A stretch of DNA of 64,000 nt from Vibrio sp. STUT-A11 (GTDB taxonomy: Bacteria; Pseudomonadota; Gammaproteobacteria; Enterobacterales; Vibrionaceae). The notes under the pieces are model-generated. The model searched no databases and was not told the origin of the DNA. It was given only the letters and a program-made list of their open reading frames with translations. This document shows, in pieces, positions 52,250-61,923 of this stretch. The position numbers and the translations under genes are program-made. Every line of letters begins with the position of its first letter. Position 1 is the first letter of the stretch. The stretch spans positions 992,001 to 1,056,000 of the forward strand of contig NZ_AP026764.1 of the NCBI RefSeq assembly GCF_026000435.1, written 5' to 3'.

Positions 52250-54164
52250 AGTATGGAGCTCTACGTTGCTAGCGATGATATTGATGGTCGCAGGGTATCT
52301 CTTTACCATTTCACCCGTGAGTGATCCTGCGTTGTCCGACATAATGATGCAGGCAATTTGGTTACCCACTGTTGGAATGGCCATTCTCACCGGAGCTTTG
52401 CTTGCGAGTTCTGGTTTGTTAATACAAACATCTCTGGAAAATGAGTTCGCTTCGCCTTCTACTTTAGGGGTCGCATCCGGTGCGCTTTTAGGCGCAGTAT
52501 TGACTCGTGTCTTTCTTCCGGAGAGCGGTTTGCTCATGACATGGGGGGCTGCGTTTCTTGGTAGTGTGCTTGTCGCTTTGATTGTTCTGATGGTAAGTCG
52601 CTTAATTGGCGGAGGTAAACTGCCGGTTATTTTGGTGGGTATGGCGATCGGTTTAGGAGCCGGAGCCATTGCGTCTGTCTTTTTGCTTTACTTTGAGCAT
52701 GAAACCGACGGACTCTTCCTGTGGGGCAGTGGTCAAGTGTTACAAAGTTCTGCGGAACCATTCAAAGTCGTATGGATTCCGGCTGTAGCAACGCTAATGC
52801 TGGCTGTGTTTGTCTTACCAAAACTGTCATTGTTTCAATTAGGGGAAACCCACGCTCACTCGTTAGGAGTGGCGGTAGGTCGGTGGCGCTGGTTGATTTT
52901 GTCATTAGCGATCGCACAATCATCATTAGCGATTGCTATTGTCGGTATGGTTGGATTTATTGGGTTGATGGCGCCGCACTTGGCGCGTTATATCTGCGTA
53001 GCGAATCGCAAGGGGCGAAACGTGGCGCTTCTTTGGGGAGTATCACTCATCGTTGGTACGTTATTGGTTTTGGGAGCAGAGTGGTGCTCACGCAGCTTAC
53101 TCTTTTTGGGTTACCGACTACCAACCGGTGCATTTGCCGCATTTCTTGGGACACCATTTTTCCTGGTATTGTTATTCGGCCGAAGTGGTCGTGCGCTTGC
53201 TGCAACCGAACAACAGGTTATTGGCTTACGACCGCTGGTCAAACTCAAACCAATGTGGACGTTGTGTTTGTTAGCGGTATTATTGGTATTCACGATCCTA
53301 TTTTGGGCTGAGCCTTCAGGCACCTTAGGGGCGGAGTGGGTGTTCAATCGTTTATGGCTAGCGGGGTTAGCCGGATTCGCACTGGCATTCGGTGGTACCT
53401 TATTACAGACACTGTTTAATAACCCATTAGCAAGCCCCGATATTTCAGGTGTCAGCACGAGTGCAGTTCTATTAATCGCTTGTTTACTGGTGATATTTCC
53501 AGGGGCCGGGCAAGGTTGGTTAATGATAGCGGCTTTGGCAGGGGCTTTATTAGTGATCGGGTTGTTGTTTTGGGGGATAAATCAGCAATTGAGCGTTTCC
53601 CAACTTGCCCTGTTTGGTATTGTCATTTCAGCATTTACGGGTACCGCAACGCATATCCTACTGACTTTTGGCAGCACAACATCATCGGTAACCTTGATGT
53701 GGCTATCTGGGTCGGTCTATGGCGCCTCTGCTGACTCAATTATGCCGTTAGTCACTACATTGGTTTTAGCCTTGCTGGTTTCCATTCCTCTTTTAAGAAG
53801 CTTAGATGTCATCCCATTAGGGGAAGTGATCCCACAAGTCGTGGGGGTCACGCTAAAACCCTATCGTTTATTGATGTTAGCGGTTGCAGGCGTTCTTACC
53901 GCCATTTCGATTTCCTGTGTTGGGGCAATCAGTTTTATCGGCCTGCTCGCCCCTCATTGCGCACGTTTACTCGGATTGTATCGTCACACTCATTTAATAC
54001 CGGCAGCTGGTATGACGGGCGCTATCCTGTTGATTTGGGCTGATGGGTTAGGGCGCACTCTCATGCCGCCATCGGAAGTTGCAGCTGGTCTTGTTGTCTC
54101 CATTTTAGGCAGCCTTTACTTCCTGTTTCTATTATTGGTGGGATACCGTAAAACCACGTTCTAA
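52242..54164 (+). CDS. Siderophore ABC transporter permease, double-length FhuB-like
   Basis: The 640-residue protein is two FecCD-type permease halves in tandem. The first half has LLASSGLLIQTSLENEFASP and GMVGFIGLMAPHLARYI. The second repeats both as FGGTLLQTLFNNPLASPDIS and GAISFIGLLAPHCARLLGLY. A single chain with both halves is typical of FhuB. I chose the ATG at 52242 (AAGGAGACGTCTG upstream), which overlaps the binding-protein stop by eight bases. A strong terminator follows. It completes the inner-membrane part of the uptake system. Confidence 0.93.
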   Translation: MVKVWSSTLLAMILMVAGYLFTISPVSDPALSDIMMQAIWLPTVGMAILTGALLASSGLLIQTSLENEFASPSTLGVASGALLGAVLTRVFLPESGLLMTWGAAFLGSVLVALIVLMVSRLIGGGKLPVILVGMAIGLGAGAIASVFLLYFEHETDGLFLWGSGQVLQSSAEPFKVVWIPAVATLMLAVFVLPKLSLFQLGETHAHSLGVAVGRWRWLILSLAIAQSSLAIAIVGMVGFIGLMAPHLARYICVANRKGRNVALLWGVSLIVGTLLVLGAEWCSRSLLFLGYRLPTGAFAAFLGTPFFLVLLFGRSGRALAATEQQVIGLRPLVKLKPMWTLCLLAVLLVFTILFWAEPSGTLGAEWVFNRLWLAGLAGFALAFGGTLLQTLFNNPLASPDISGVSTSAVLLIACLLVIFPGAGQGWLMIAALAGALLVIGLLFWGINQQLSVSQLALFGIVISAFTGTATHILLTFGSTTSSVTLMWLSGSVYGASADSIMPLVTTLVLALLVSIPLLRSLDVIPLGEVIPQVVGVTLKPYRLLMLAVAGVLTAISISCVGAISFIGLLAPHCARLLGLYRHTHLIPAAGMTGAILLIWADGLGRTLMPPSEVAAGLVVSILGSLYFLFLLLVGYRKTTF

Positions 54165-54171
54165 GTTCAAG

Positions 54172-54198
54172 AGCCGCTGTATAGTCAGCGGCTTTTTC
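54172..54198 (+). terminator. Terminator of the siderophore uptake operon
   Basis: AGCCGCTG-TATAGT-CAGCGGCT is followed by TTTTT, seven bases after the permease stop. Confidence 0.9.
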
Positions 54199-54242
54199 AT
54201 TTCAATCTACTTTGGCTCAAGTTGTCTCCTAGCTCTGATGGT

Positions 54243-55148
54243 TCATTCACCAACTTTACTTAAAGAAGCGCTCAGTACTGTAATGAGGAGGATAACCGCT
54301 CCCAACCATTGGACGCTGGTTAATACTTCATTTAGCCATAGTAAGGAGAACATCGCGCCAAACAGAGGTTCACTCCCCATCAGCAGTGACGCTTTGGTAG
54401 GGGAAATTTTCCGAACCGCATAATTTTGCACATAGAAGGCAAATAGTGTGCAGAACAGAACCAAAAACGAAGTGGTGAGCCAAAATTCCAGTGCTTGTGG
54501 GAACAGTGGCTGAGTTCGCTCATGAGATACAACGCTGACTAAGCAGGCGCTAACTGTGACAATGAGTGATTGAACACACGTTAGAGTGGTATTGGTTATG
54601 TGTTTACCATGAGTCAGCTTTTTAGTCATGATTACCATCACCGCCCTCAACGCGGCCGCGCAAAGAATATAGATATCTCCCTGATTAAACGTTATATGGA
54701 TCCCTTGGGAATTGGTCAGCATGACTACACCAGCTGTACTGAATAAGCACAGCCACACCAGTGTTCGGTTTGGCTTTCTTCTGCCTAGTAAGGTTTCCAG
54801 AAGCAGGGTAAATATGACATTCAGGCTGATAAGAAATGCCGCATTAGAAGCGGTTGTCTGACTGACCCCATAGACTTCGAAAAAGAAAATAGCAGCAAGA
54901 ATGAAACCAGTTGGCAGTGCGACTGGCCAATCTCTGTTTTTTCCACGATCAAAATCCCTAATCATGAGCGGGAGTAGCAGCACAAACGTCCATCCAAAGC
55001 GAATTGCAATAAAAATGGAGACCGTTGTATAGGCAAGTGCACTCTTGGTTAAGCCATAGCTGGTTCCCCAAACCATAGCCACTAGCAGGAGTAGTAATTC
55101 GGGGATACTGAACAATGAAAGCTTGTTTCTTATCGCTAAGCTAGACAC
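54243..55148 (-). CDS. EamA/DMT-family transporter
   Basis: The 301-residue membrane protein has ten hydrophobic segments as two EamA repeats, with the typical VAMVWGTSYGLTKSAL near the N-terminus. The second repeat ends PLFGAMFSLLWLNEVLTSVQ. DMT proteins export amino acids, metabolites or toxic compounds. The GTG at 55148 is the only in-frame start; an ATG two bases upstream is out of frame. A LysR gene is divergent with 96 bases between the starts and is a likely regulator. The substrate is unknown. Confidence 0.87.
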   Translation of the reverse strand: MSSLAIRNKLSLFSIPELLLLLVAMVWGTSYGLTKSALAYTTVSIFIAIRFGWTFVLLLPLMIRDFDRGKNRDWPVALPTGFILAAIFFFEVYGVSQTTASNAAFLISLNVIFTLLLETLLGRRKPNRTLVWLCLFSTAGVVMLTNSQGIHITFNQGDIYILCAAALRAVMVIMTKKLTHGKHITNTTLTCVQSLIVTVSACLVSVVSHERTQPLFPQALEFWLTTSFLVLFCTLFAFYVQNYAVRKISPTKASLLMGSEPLFGAMFSLLWLNEVLTSVQWLGAVILLITVLSASLSKVGE

Positions 55149-55244
55149 ATCTTTTCCTTATAAACCTTGTATAAATTGACTCAATCAATATCCACTAGTA
55201 CGTTATGTGAAACAATGGATAGAATTGGAAAGGACTGTTGCGCT

Positions 55245-56174
55245 GTGGACACAAATAAGCTCATCGCTTTATTGCCGGAAATGGCCGTTTTTGTTGTCGT
55301 TATCGAAGAAGGGAGCTTTTCAAAAGCGGCAGAAAAACTTGGCGTCGCTCCTTCGTCGGTGAGTCGTTCCATTTCTAAGTTGGAAAATGCTTTGTGCCAA
55401 AAGCTGCTTGAACGAACTACCCGAAATATGCGGTTAACCATTGCGGGAGAAGAAGTTCACGGCTTGTGTATGGATATGCTGAAATCGGCCCGATTGGCGA
55501 CTGATGCCGCCTTCTCTTCTCAAAGTGAGGTGGCTGGTGAAATTCGAATTGCCGCACCCAGAGCTTTGGCTAGCCAAGTACTTTCGCCGTTAATTCTGGA
55601 CTTCTTACAAGAATACCCCAACGTCTCGGTACATTTTGTCGTTGAGGATCATTTTATTGATCCTATCGGACATGAAGTCGATATGGTGATACATATTACC
55701 GATAAACCAGTCGAAGGCTTAGTTGCCAAAGAGTTAGGAACGAATCGGTTGCTTATCTGTGCTAGTACGGACTATCTGGAAAAGTTTGGCTACCCTGGGA
55801 GCCCTGAAGAGTTAACAGCGCATCAATGTATCCGCTTGGGTGAAAGCCCTGCCGACAGGAAATGGGTCTTTGGACAACAAGATATAATTCGTTCCGTGAA
55901 TATCGATGGGCGACTTGCCGTAAATCATACCGAAATCCGTAAAGATGCTGTTTTAAGAGGGATGGGAATTTCGATTTTCCCTGAGTTTTCCATTGATACG
56001 TTAATACAATCAGGGGACGTTGAGGCGTTATTTCCAGAGTGGGAAGTAAAGGGAAGTTATCAGGGAAAAATAGTCGCTCAGTATCCTCAATCCAGATTCA
56101 TTCCTCGTCAGTTCAAAATGCTGGTGGAATATCTACACAGCAGATTAAGCGAAACAGCAGTGAGTTCTGACTAA
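55245..56174 (+). CDS. LysR-family transcriptional regulator
   Basis: The protein is about 310 residues. The helix-turn-helix (VVIEEGSFSKAAEKLGVAPS, SVSRSISKLENALCQKLLER) is followed by an effector domain of the CrgA-like subgroup. I prefer the GTG at 55245, after AAAGGACTG, because it leaves the normal short N-terminus. ATGs at 55167 and 55215 are possible. It is divergent from the DMT exporter, which it probably controls. The space to lhgO (56175-56278) has no further gene. Confidence 0.85.
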   Translation: MDTNKLIALLPEMAVFVVVIEEGSFSKAAEKLGVAPSSVSRSISKLENALCQKLLERTTRNMRLTIAGEEVHGLCMDMLKSARLATDAAFSSQSEVAGEIRIAAPRALASQVLSPLILDFLQEYPNVSVHFVVEDHFIDPIGHEVDMVIHITDKPVEGLVAKELGTNRLLICASTDYLEKFGYPGSPEELTAHQCIRLGESPADRKWVFGQQDIIRSVNIDGRLAVNHTEIRKDAVLRGMGISIFPEFSIDTLIQSGDVEALFPEWEVKGSYQGKIVAQYPQSRFIPRQFKMLVEYLHSRLSETAVSSD

Positions 56175-56278
56175 TTTTTATTGCTCGATCGTGGGCAACG
56201 ACAAATGCATTGTGACGTACATAAGTGTCAGTTGTTGAAGATCGACCCGCCACCAATCGGTAACGGGCGAGGCTAATT

Positions 56279-57514
56279 TTAGGCAGCGTCCGAGAGAGTC
56301 GTGGCCGTTTTTTCAGCCACTTTATCGCAGATGTAGTTGCCGATTGGAATTGCGGAAGTCGCGGCTGGCGAAGGCGCATTACAGACATGCAATGAGCGCG
56401 GGCTTTCAGCAAATAGGAAGTCATGTACTAGTGAGCCATCTTTGAGAACGGCCTGAGCCCGAATACCAGCGGGGTAAGGCTGGAGATCGCTGACTTCGAG
56501 CATTGGGCAATATTTTTGCACCATTTTCAGGTAACCAGGTTTCCACCAAGAGTTCCAGGTTTCTGCTAAACCGGTTTTTAAGTGCTTAAAGCTCACTTTC
56601 CAGAAACCAGCAAAAGTCACCATATCTCGGATATCACGCAGGGATACATTGAATTTACCATATCCTTCTCGTTTCCAACCTTGTACTGCATTGGGGCCAA
56701 CAGTCACGCTGCCATCAATCATTCGCGTCAGGTGAACCCCAAGGAAAGGTAAGTCTGGATCTGGAATTGGATAGATAAGGTGATTGACGATCTGGTTGTA
56801 TTTGGCTGGCAAGCGATAGTACTCCCCGCGATAAGGGACGATTTGAAAATCGGTGGCTATATTGAGCATGCGCGTTATGCGATCGGCCATTAGTCCAGCA
56901 CAAGTGATTAGAAATTGGGCGTGGTAAGTGTGGGAAGTATTTCCATTTCGACAGTGCAGAACAATATTGTCTACGGTTTCTTCAATATCCTGAACTTCCG
57001 TACCCAGTTTTAGTTCGCCCCCACAGGCTTCAAACTCTTCCGCCATTTTCTTCGTGACCAGACGATAGTTAACAATGGCGGTCGATTTGACGTAAATAGC
57101 GCCGTTGCCAGTAATATTCGGCTCTCGTTTTCGCAGTTCAGCCTCATCGAGCAACTCTGCTTCAATTCCATTTTGCGCACAGCGTTCATACAGGGCTTGC
57201 ATTCGCTCATATTCTGTCTGGTTTGTTGAAACCAACAATTTGCCGCATTGATCGTAAGGTATGTCATGCTTTTCACAAAAACTGATCGTCTTTTCAACCC
57301 CTTCTCGACAGAACTGGGCCTTCAAGCTGCCTGGTTGGTAGTAAACACCTGCGTGAATAACACCACTGTTGTGTCCGGTCTGATGCATGGATACTTCTGA
57401 TTCTTTTTCTAATACCAAAACACGTGCTGTTGGGTAACGCTGCTTCAGTTGCCATGCTGTTGATATTCCGACAATTCCGCCTCCGAGAATCACATAGTCA
57501 TACGGCTTTTCCAT
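56279..57514 (-). CDS. lhgO: L-2-hydroxyglutarate oxidase/dehydrogenase
   Basis: The 411-residue FAD protein begins MEKPYDYVILGGGIVGISTA, with the dinucleotide motif GGGIVG. It continues with VLEKESEVSMHQTGHNSGVI and a C-terminal LHVCNAPSPAATSAIPIGNY. These mark the LhgO/LhgD family, which oxidises L-2-hydroxyglutarate to 2-oxoglutarate and passes electrons to the quinone pool. The start at 57514 is preceded by TTGGAGATTTCA. It follows glaH on the same strand after about 100 bases, completing the two-step route from glutarate to 2-oxoglutarate. Confidence 0.92.
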   Translation of the reverse strand: MEKPYDYVILGGGIVGISTAWQLKQRYPTARVLVLEKESEVSMHQTGHNSGVIHAGVYYQPGSLKAQFCREGVEKTISFCEKHDIPYDQCGKLLVSTNQTEYERMQALYERCAQNGIEAELLDEAELRKREPNITGNGAIYVKSTAIVNYRLVTKKMAEEFEACGGELKLGTEVQDIEETVDNIVLHCRNGNTSHTYHAQFLITCAGLMADRITRMLNIATDFQIVPYRGEYYRLPAKYNQIVNHLIYPIPDPDLPFLGVHLTRMIDGSVTVGPNAVQGWKREGYGKFNVSLRDIRDMVTFAGFWKVSFKHLKTGLAETWNSWWKPGYLKMVQKYCPMLEVSDLQPYPAGIRAQAVLKDGSLVHDFLFAESPRSLHVCNAPSPAATSAIPIGNYICDKVAEKTATTLSDAA

Positions 57515-57611
57515 TGAAATCTCCAAAATAGTAGTGCCCGTGTTATTTCACACGGGCTAATTATTGTTATGTAGTTTAGTGGTGCCAGACCGTTCCCTGG
57601 CTCAGTAACAT

Positions 57612-58568
57612 TTAGCGTGAGAATGAACCTCTTTGGCGGAGTAATTCACGACTTAGATCTGGATGCGGTACAAATTTATCTCGTCCGTGTAGCCAACGGT
57701 GGTTGTGAACAACCAGCATTGAACCGACGTTGACACGAACATTAAAACAGTTCGGATCATTTTCAAGAGACTCACCAATTTCATACAGATACAAACCTTC
57801 ACGTCGATTTTTAGGTTTCGCAAATTGGTCAATGAACAGGAAGTGTGGTTTGCCTTCTGCATCTTCTTCAAAAAAGACAGGGTGCTCAATGTCATAACCG
57901 GTATTTTTGCTTGGTGGCGCGCCCCAAGTAATGTCTTGCTTCGCCATTGGATGATTATAGAATTTGTCTAAGTCTTGCCAGTCATCGAGATGCAATAGCA
58001 GTGAATCGCCACCTTGCATATTGCTCTCTTCCATTTTCATCATTAGTACGAAATCTGTGCGCTCGTTGACATAAGTGCCGTCGTTATGCATTTCCATACG
58101 GCGGTGAGCCTGACGTAGGTAGCTGTCACTGTCGTCAACGTTACGTACTGTAAAACGAGCATAATATTTTCCGTACATAGCATCAAAGTTTGGCAGACCA
58201 ATCATGTGCGAAATAGCTGTAGAGAGTTTGACGAAGTAACGACGCTGGATCTCTGTATCTTCATACTCTGCTCGTACTTCATCACAAGCTTCGAGAAGAA
58301 ATGCGCCTTGATTACGATCATCCATAATCTGTACAAGCAGCTCACCGAGTTGATAGTCGGATGCTTTATCCAGTGCTTCTGCTACCGCAAAGCGAAGAAA
58401 CGGTTTGTACTCAATGGCTTGAAGATCCCACTCACAAGTCAGGTCATTAAACTTCTCTAATAAGTCTTTTCCAAGCGTAACGACCTGCAAGCGCTCATTA
58501 GCTGGATGTGGGGTTACGGTAATGCCTTTCAGCTCCGAATTTACGCTGTCTTTGATGCTTAGTGTCAT
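57612..58568 (-). CDS. glaH: Glutarate 2-hydroxylase (CsiD family)
   Basis: The 318-residue Fe(II)/2-oxoglutarate dioxygenase matches GlaH/CsiD in length. Metal ligands fit H161 and D163 in MEMHNDGTY and a distal histidine in VVHNHRWLHGRDKF (about H294), with the 2-oxoglutarate-binding arginine after LSRELLRQRG. It hydroxylates glutarate to L-2-hydroxyglutarate, consuming 2-oxoglutarate. Its product is the substrate of the neighbouring LhgO. Glutarate usually comes from lysine breakdown, but no lysine decarboxylase or gabDT genes are present here. Divergent TRAP genes may import it. Confidence 0.93.
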   Translation of the reverse strand: MTLSIKDSVNSELKGITVTPHPANERLQVVTLGKDLLEKFNDLTCEWDLQAIEYKPFLRFAVAEALDKASDYQLGELLVQIMDDRNQGAFLLEACDEVRAEYEDTEIQRRYFVKLSTAISHMIGLPNFDAMYGKYYARFTVRNVDDSDSYLRQAHRRMEMHNDGTYVNERTDFVLMMKMEESNMQGGDSLLLHLDDWQDLDKFYNHPMAKQDITWGAPPSKNTGYDIEHPVFFEEDAEGKPHFLFIDQFAKPKNRREGLYLYEIGESLENDPNCFNVRVNVGSMLVVHNHRWLHGRDKFVPHPDLSRELLRQRGSFSR

Positions 58569-58999
58569 GGTTATTCCTTTTATTTCAGCAAAAGATGTCC
58601 CGGTTCAGCTTTTGATTCTTAGTGGTAGATGTTGCTTGTTTACCACTTGGTGTTGAGCGGCCTAATTGGGAGCACCCTGTATATCTGTGGTTCTTTCCTG
58701 TTGCAAAAAGGTTAACAGTGTTGGTCCTATATGTTCAATATATCGAAAATATACTTTCAATCTATAAAATAGATGGCTTGCGTCTCTAGTCAGTTGAAAA
58801 TACGGTTTGCGTTCATTTTTATTAATAAAAGTGATTCATTTCATCACTTATTTGTATTAGAAATGCCATTTTTCATCTTTTTTGCAGCAACTTTTATTTA
58901 TTAATATCTCAAAAGCCAGGATTCGTGTTTGTCAGTATTGTTAATGGTGTGTAAAAGCCGACATGGAGTGTTTATACACATCAATAACGTGAGGACATT
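58569..58999. promoter_or_regulatory. Divergent promoter region of glaH and the TRAP genes
   Basis: These 430 A+T-rich bases hold the promoters of both divergent units. Around 58733-58765 the string TTCAATATATCGAA, with flanking ATATACTTTCAAT repeats, is a plausible LysR or catabolite-control site. I could not define a strict palindrome beyond TTC...GAA. No gene is present. Confidence 0.4.
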
Positions 59000-59941
59000 A
59001 TGAAAAAAACAATTAAAACGCTGCTGCTAGCTTCTATTCTTGGTGTAGCTAGTGGAGCCCAGGCAGAAAATTACACTATCGGTACAGGGAGTCAGAGTGG
59101 AACTTATTACCCATATGGTGGTGTTCTGGCAAAAATCTGGAGTGATAACCTGCCTGATTTCAATATGCGAGTTGAAGTGACGGCGGCTTCAGTAGAGAAC
59201 ACCATCAAAGTGGTTCAGGATAAGCAATTGGTAGGTCTCGCGATGGGTGACGTCGTTATTCAGGCTCAAGAGGGAAGCAAGCCGTTTTCACGTGCACTTG
59301 ATGTTGCGGTACTGACGGCACTTTATCCAAACGTTGTACAGTTTGTCGTGCGTGCAGATTCGGATATTTACTCACTGAAAGATTTAAAAGGGAAAACTGT
59401 CTCTCTGGGTGCGCCAGGTTCGGGTACCAGAGTGAGCGCGAGAAGTATTCTTTCTGCACTGGACCTTGATGAAGACGGTATGAATGTTCAGTCACTTAAC
59501 TTCTCCGCGACTTCGGAGGCTCTTGCGAATGGTCAGATTGATGCCGGGGTTTTTGTTGGTGGTACCGGATTGGGCGCGATCACTGAATTGGCTCTGACCC
59601 GAGATATTCGCGTGCTTAATTTCTCCGCTGAAGACATGAAATCTATCATGGGTGCGCTTCCTGCGTATCAGTCAGTGCAGGTAGAACAGGGCGTGTATAA
59701 CGGTGTAGAAAGCTTTACGGCACCAGCGGTTTGGAACGTTTTGGTCGTTAACCAGCGACTTGACGAAGAGTTGGCTTACAACATGACCCGCTTAATTTTT
59801 GAAAACGCGTCAGCATTACAAAATTCACTCAGTGTCGCAAAATTCACCACGGTGGAAAATATGAACCAGCTAAGCGCGGTGTCTCTACATCCGGGTGCCC
59901 AAAAGTATCTTCAAGAGCAGCAGAGTAAGCAAGCGCAATAG
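59000..59941 (+). CDS. TAXI-family TRAP transporter substrate-binding protein
   Basis: The 313-residue protein has a signal peptide (MKKTIKTLLLASILGVASGA, QA) and the TAXI hallmark YTIGTGSQSGTYYPYGGVLA. VSLGAPGSGTRVSARSIL and a C-terminal LSAVSLHPGAQKYLQEQ follow. TAXI proteins capture small acids, often dicarboxylates such as 2-oxoglutarate or glutamate, for a fused TRAP permease. The permease gene follows after 13 bases. Divergent placement from glaH suggests glutarate as substrate (inference). Confidence 0.9.
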   Translation: MKKTIKTLLLASILGVASGAQAENYTIGTGSQSGTYYPYGGVLAKIWSDNLPDFNMRVEVTAASVENTIKVVQDKQLVGLAMGDVVIQAQEGSKPFSRALDVAVLTALYPNVVQFVVRADSDIYSLKDLKGKTVSLGAPGSGTRVSARSILSALDLDEDGMNVQSLNFSATSEALANGQIDAGVFVGGTGLGAITELALTRDIRVLNFSAEDMKSIMGALPAYQSVQVEQGVYNGVESFTAPAVWNVLVVNQRLDEELAYNMTRLIFENASALQNSLSVAKFTTVENMNQLSAVSLHPGAQKYLQEQQSKQAQ

Positions 59942-59954
59942 GGCAGGTCAGTGA

Positions 59955-61859
59955 ATGAAAGACAATAGAAACTGGAACCTGTTGGTTACCGAGCGTCTGA
60001 TTGCTGTCGCCGCCATTTTTGCTGTGTCGTTATCAGCATTTCAGATTTGGCAAGGCATTACAGCGTCGTTAGCTGCGCCCACATTTCGCCCCATTCATAT
60101 TAGCTGGGTGCTGGTATTGGTATTTTTGGTTAAGCCGACATTCTCTTTAAACAGAACAACGTTAGTCTACCTGCTTGGAAGAATGATCGATCTGTGTTGC
60201 ATGGTACTTACAATCTGGGCAACCTGGCGTATTAGCGTGTTCGATTACGATGATATGAGCTTTCTGATGGATGGTCTTCAGCTGACGGATACATTTGCAG
60301 GCGTAGTCGTCATCGCGATGTTGCTTGAGGCGACGCGACGTACTGTTGGTGTCGTGATGTCTTGGTTGGCAATCGTCTTTATTCTCTATGCAATGTTTGG
60401 CTCACACTTACCGGATGCCATCGCTAGTAAGAGTTTTTCTATTGAAGAGATGATTCGCTTCCATATTTTCTCGACTAACGGCGTGTACGGAGCACCATTG
60501 GGAATTGCTGCTGGCGTGGTGTTTACTTTCGTGCTATTTGGCGCGTTTCTTCAGGTTACCGGAGCGGGTCAATTTTTTATCGACTGTGCCTTCGCTCTGG
60601 CTGGTAAGTATCGAGGTGGTCCGGCGAAGGCGAGTGTTATAGCCTCTGCTGCGCTGGGTTCGATTTCTGGATCAGCAATTGCGAATACGGTTACGACGGG
60701 CTCGCTGACCATTCCGATGATGAAAAAGCTAGGTTACCGACCAGAGCAGGCGGCTGGCATTGAAGCTGCGGCGTCAACCGGTGGGCAAATCATGCCACCC
60801 GTTATGGGGGCTGGGGCTTTTGTGATGGCGCAGTTTACCGGTATCGCTTACTCAGAGATCCTTCTAGTTTCGATTGTTCCTGCCATTCTCTACTTTGTTT
60901 CAACGTTGCTTTATATCCATTTGATGGCGTGTAAGCTCGGCTTGAAAGGTATGGCGCAAATAGAGAGCATTAAAATTGTTCTGGTTCGAGGCTGGCACTT
61001 CTTAGCTCCATTAGTCTTTATTACGGTGCTATTGATGTTGAGTTACTCGCCTGTACTGGTCGGAATTGCAGGTTGTGGCGCTATTCTTGCTGCGGCTATG
61101 GTGCGTAAGTCGACGCGAGTTTCATTGAAGCTGATCTTACAGGGAATGAAAGAAGGGGCACTGATGGCTCTGCCTATCTCTGTAGCTTGTGCTTGTGCAG
61201 GTATTATCGTTGGTGTAATTGGACAAACCGGAATTGGTCTGCAGTTCACGCAGTTCCTGCTTGCCATGTCGGGCGGTCAATTATGGTCGGTTCTCGGGCT
61301 GGTGGCATTGGCAGCTTTGGTTCTTGGAATGGGGCTACCAGTTACTGCTGCGTATATCGTATTGTCAGTAATGGCGGTACCAGCATTGACCGATTTAGGT
61401 GTTAGCCTGCTTGCCGCGCATATGATCGTTTTTTGGTTGTCACAGACCTCTAATATCACTCCGCCGATCGCTCTGGCAGCGTTTGCGGGCGCTGGTATTG
61501 CAAATGCCTCACCAATGAAATCAGCGATTCAGGCAATGAAGTTGGCGCAAGGGTTCTTCTTAATTCCGATTATGATGGCCCACGGCAATCTCATCTGGTT
61601 TAAAGAGTTCTCATTGTTCCCATTCGCTTTGTCGGTGATCTACACACTCGCCTTGATCGTTGCGTTTGCGGGCAGTATTGAAGGCAGGTTGTTTAACCCT
61701 CTATCTAAGGTCGCAAGAGGAGTACTACTCGTCAGTGCGTTGGTACTGGCATTTGGCGATAGTGATGTAATCAACATCGCAGCCACGGTGGGTATTCTTC
61801 TGGTTACCGTTTTGAATCAACTGAAAGTATTCACACCACTCAAAGTCGGTGCTGATTAG
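59955..61859 (+). CDS. Fused TRAP transporter permease (4TM + 12TM)
   Basis: The 634-residue membrane protein joins the small DctQ-like part (about residues 1-150) with the large DctM-like part. The latter carries GSISGSAIANTVTTGSLTIP and AAASTGGQIMPPVMGAGAFV, and near the end LSQTSNITPPIALAAFAGAG. These are the sodium- and substrate-site motifs of TRAP permeases that pair with TAXI proteins. It forms a two-gene operon with the binding protein and ends before a terminator. It likely imports a dicarboxylate, with glutarate the favoured candidate from context. Confidence 0.92.
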   Translation: MKDNRNWNLLVTERLIAVAAIFAVSLSAFQIWQGITASLAAPTFRPIHISWVLVLVFLVKPTFSLNRTTLVYLLGRMIDLCCMVLTIWATWRISVFDYDDMSFLMDGLQLTDTFAGVVVIAMLLEATRRTVGVVMSWLAIVFILYAMFGSHLPDAIASKSFSIEEMIRFHIFSTNGVYGAPLGIAAGVVFTFVLFGAFLQVTGAGQFFIDCAFALAGKYRGGPAKASVIASAALGSISGSAIANTVTTGSLTIPMMKKLGYRPEQAAGIEAAASTGGQIMPPVMGAGAFVMAQFTGIAYSEILLVSIVPAILYFVSTLLYIHLMACKLGLKGMAQIESIKIVLVRGWHFLAPLVFITVLLMLSYSPVLVGIAGCGAILAAAMVRKSTRVSLKLILQGMKEGALMALPISVACACAGIIVGVIGQTGIGLQFTQFLLAMSGGQLWSVLGLVALAALVLGMGLPVTAAYIVLSVMAVPALTDLGVSLLAAHMIVFWLSQTSNITPPIALAAFAGAGIANASPMKSAIQAMKLAQGFFLIPIMMAHGNLIWFKEFSLFPFALSVIYTLALIVAFAGSIEGRLFNPLSKVARGVLLVSALVLAFGDSDVINIAATVGILLVTVLNQLKVFTPLKVGAD

Positions 61860-61878
61860 AGACATTTCAGGATAGTAT

Positions 61879-61915
61879 TGCCCTCAGTCGTTTCCGGGCG
61901 GCCGAGGGCATTTTT
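61879..61915 (+). terminator. Terminator after the TRAP operon
   Basis: TGCCCTC (61879-61885) pairs with GAGGGCA (61904-61910) around a G+C-rich loop and is followed by TTTTT. It lies between convergent genes. Confidence 0.75.
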
Positions 61916-61923
61916 ATAACGCG

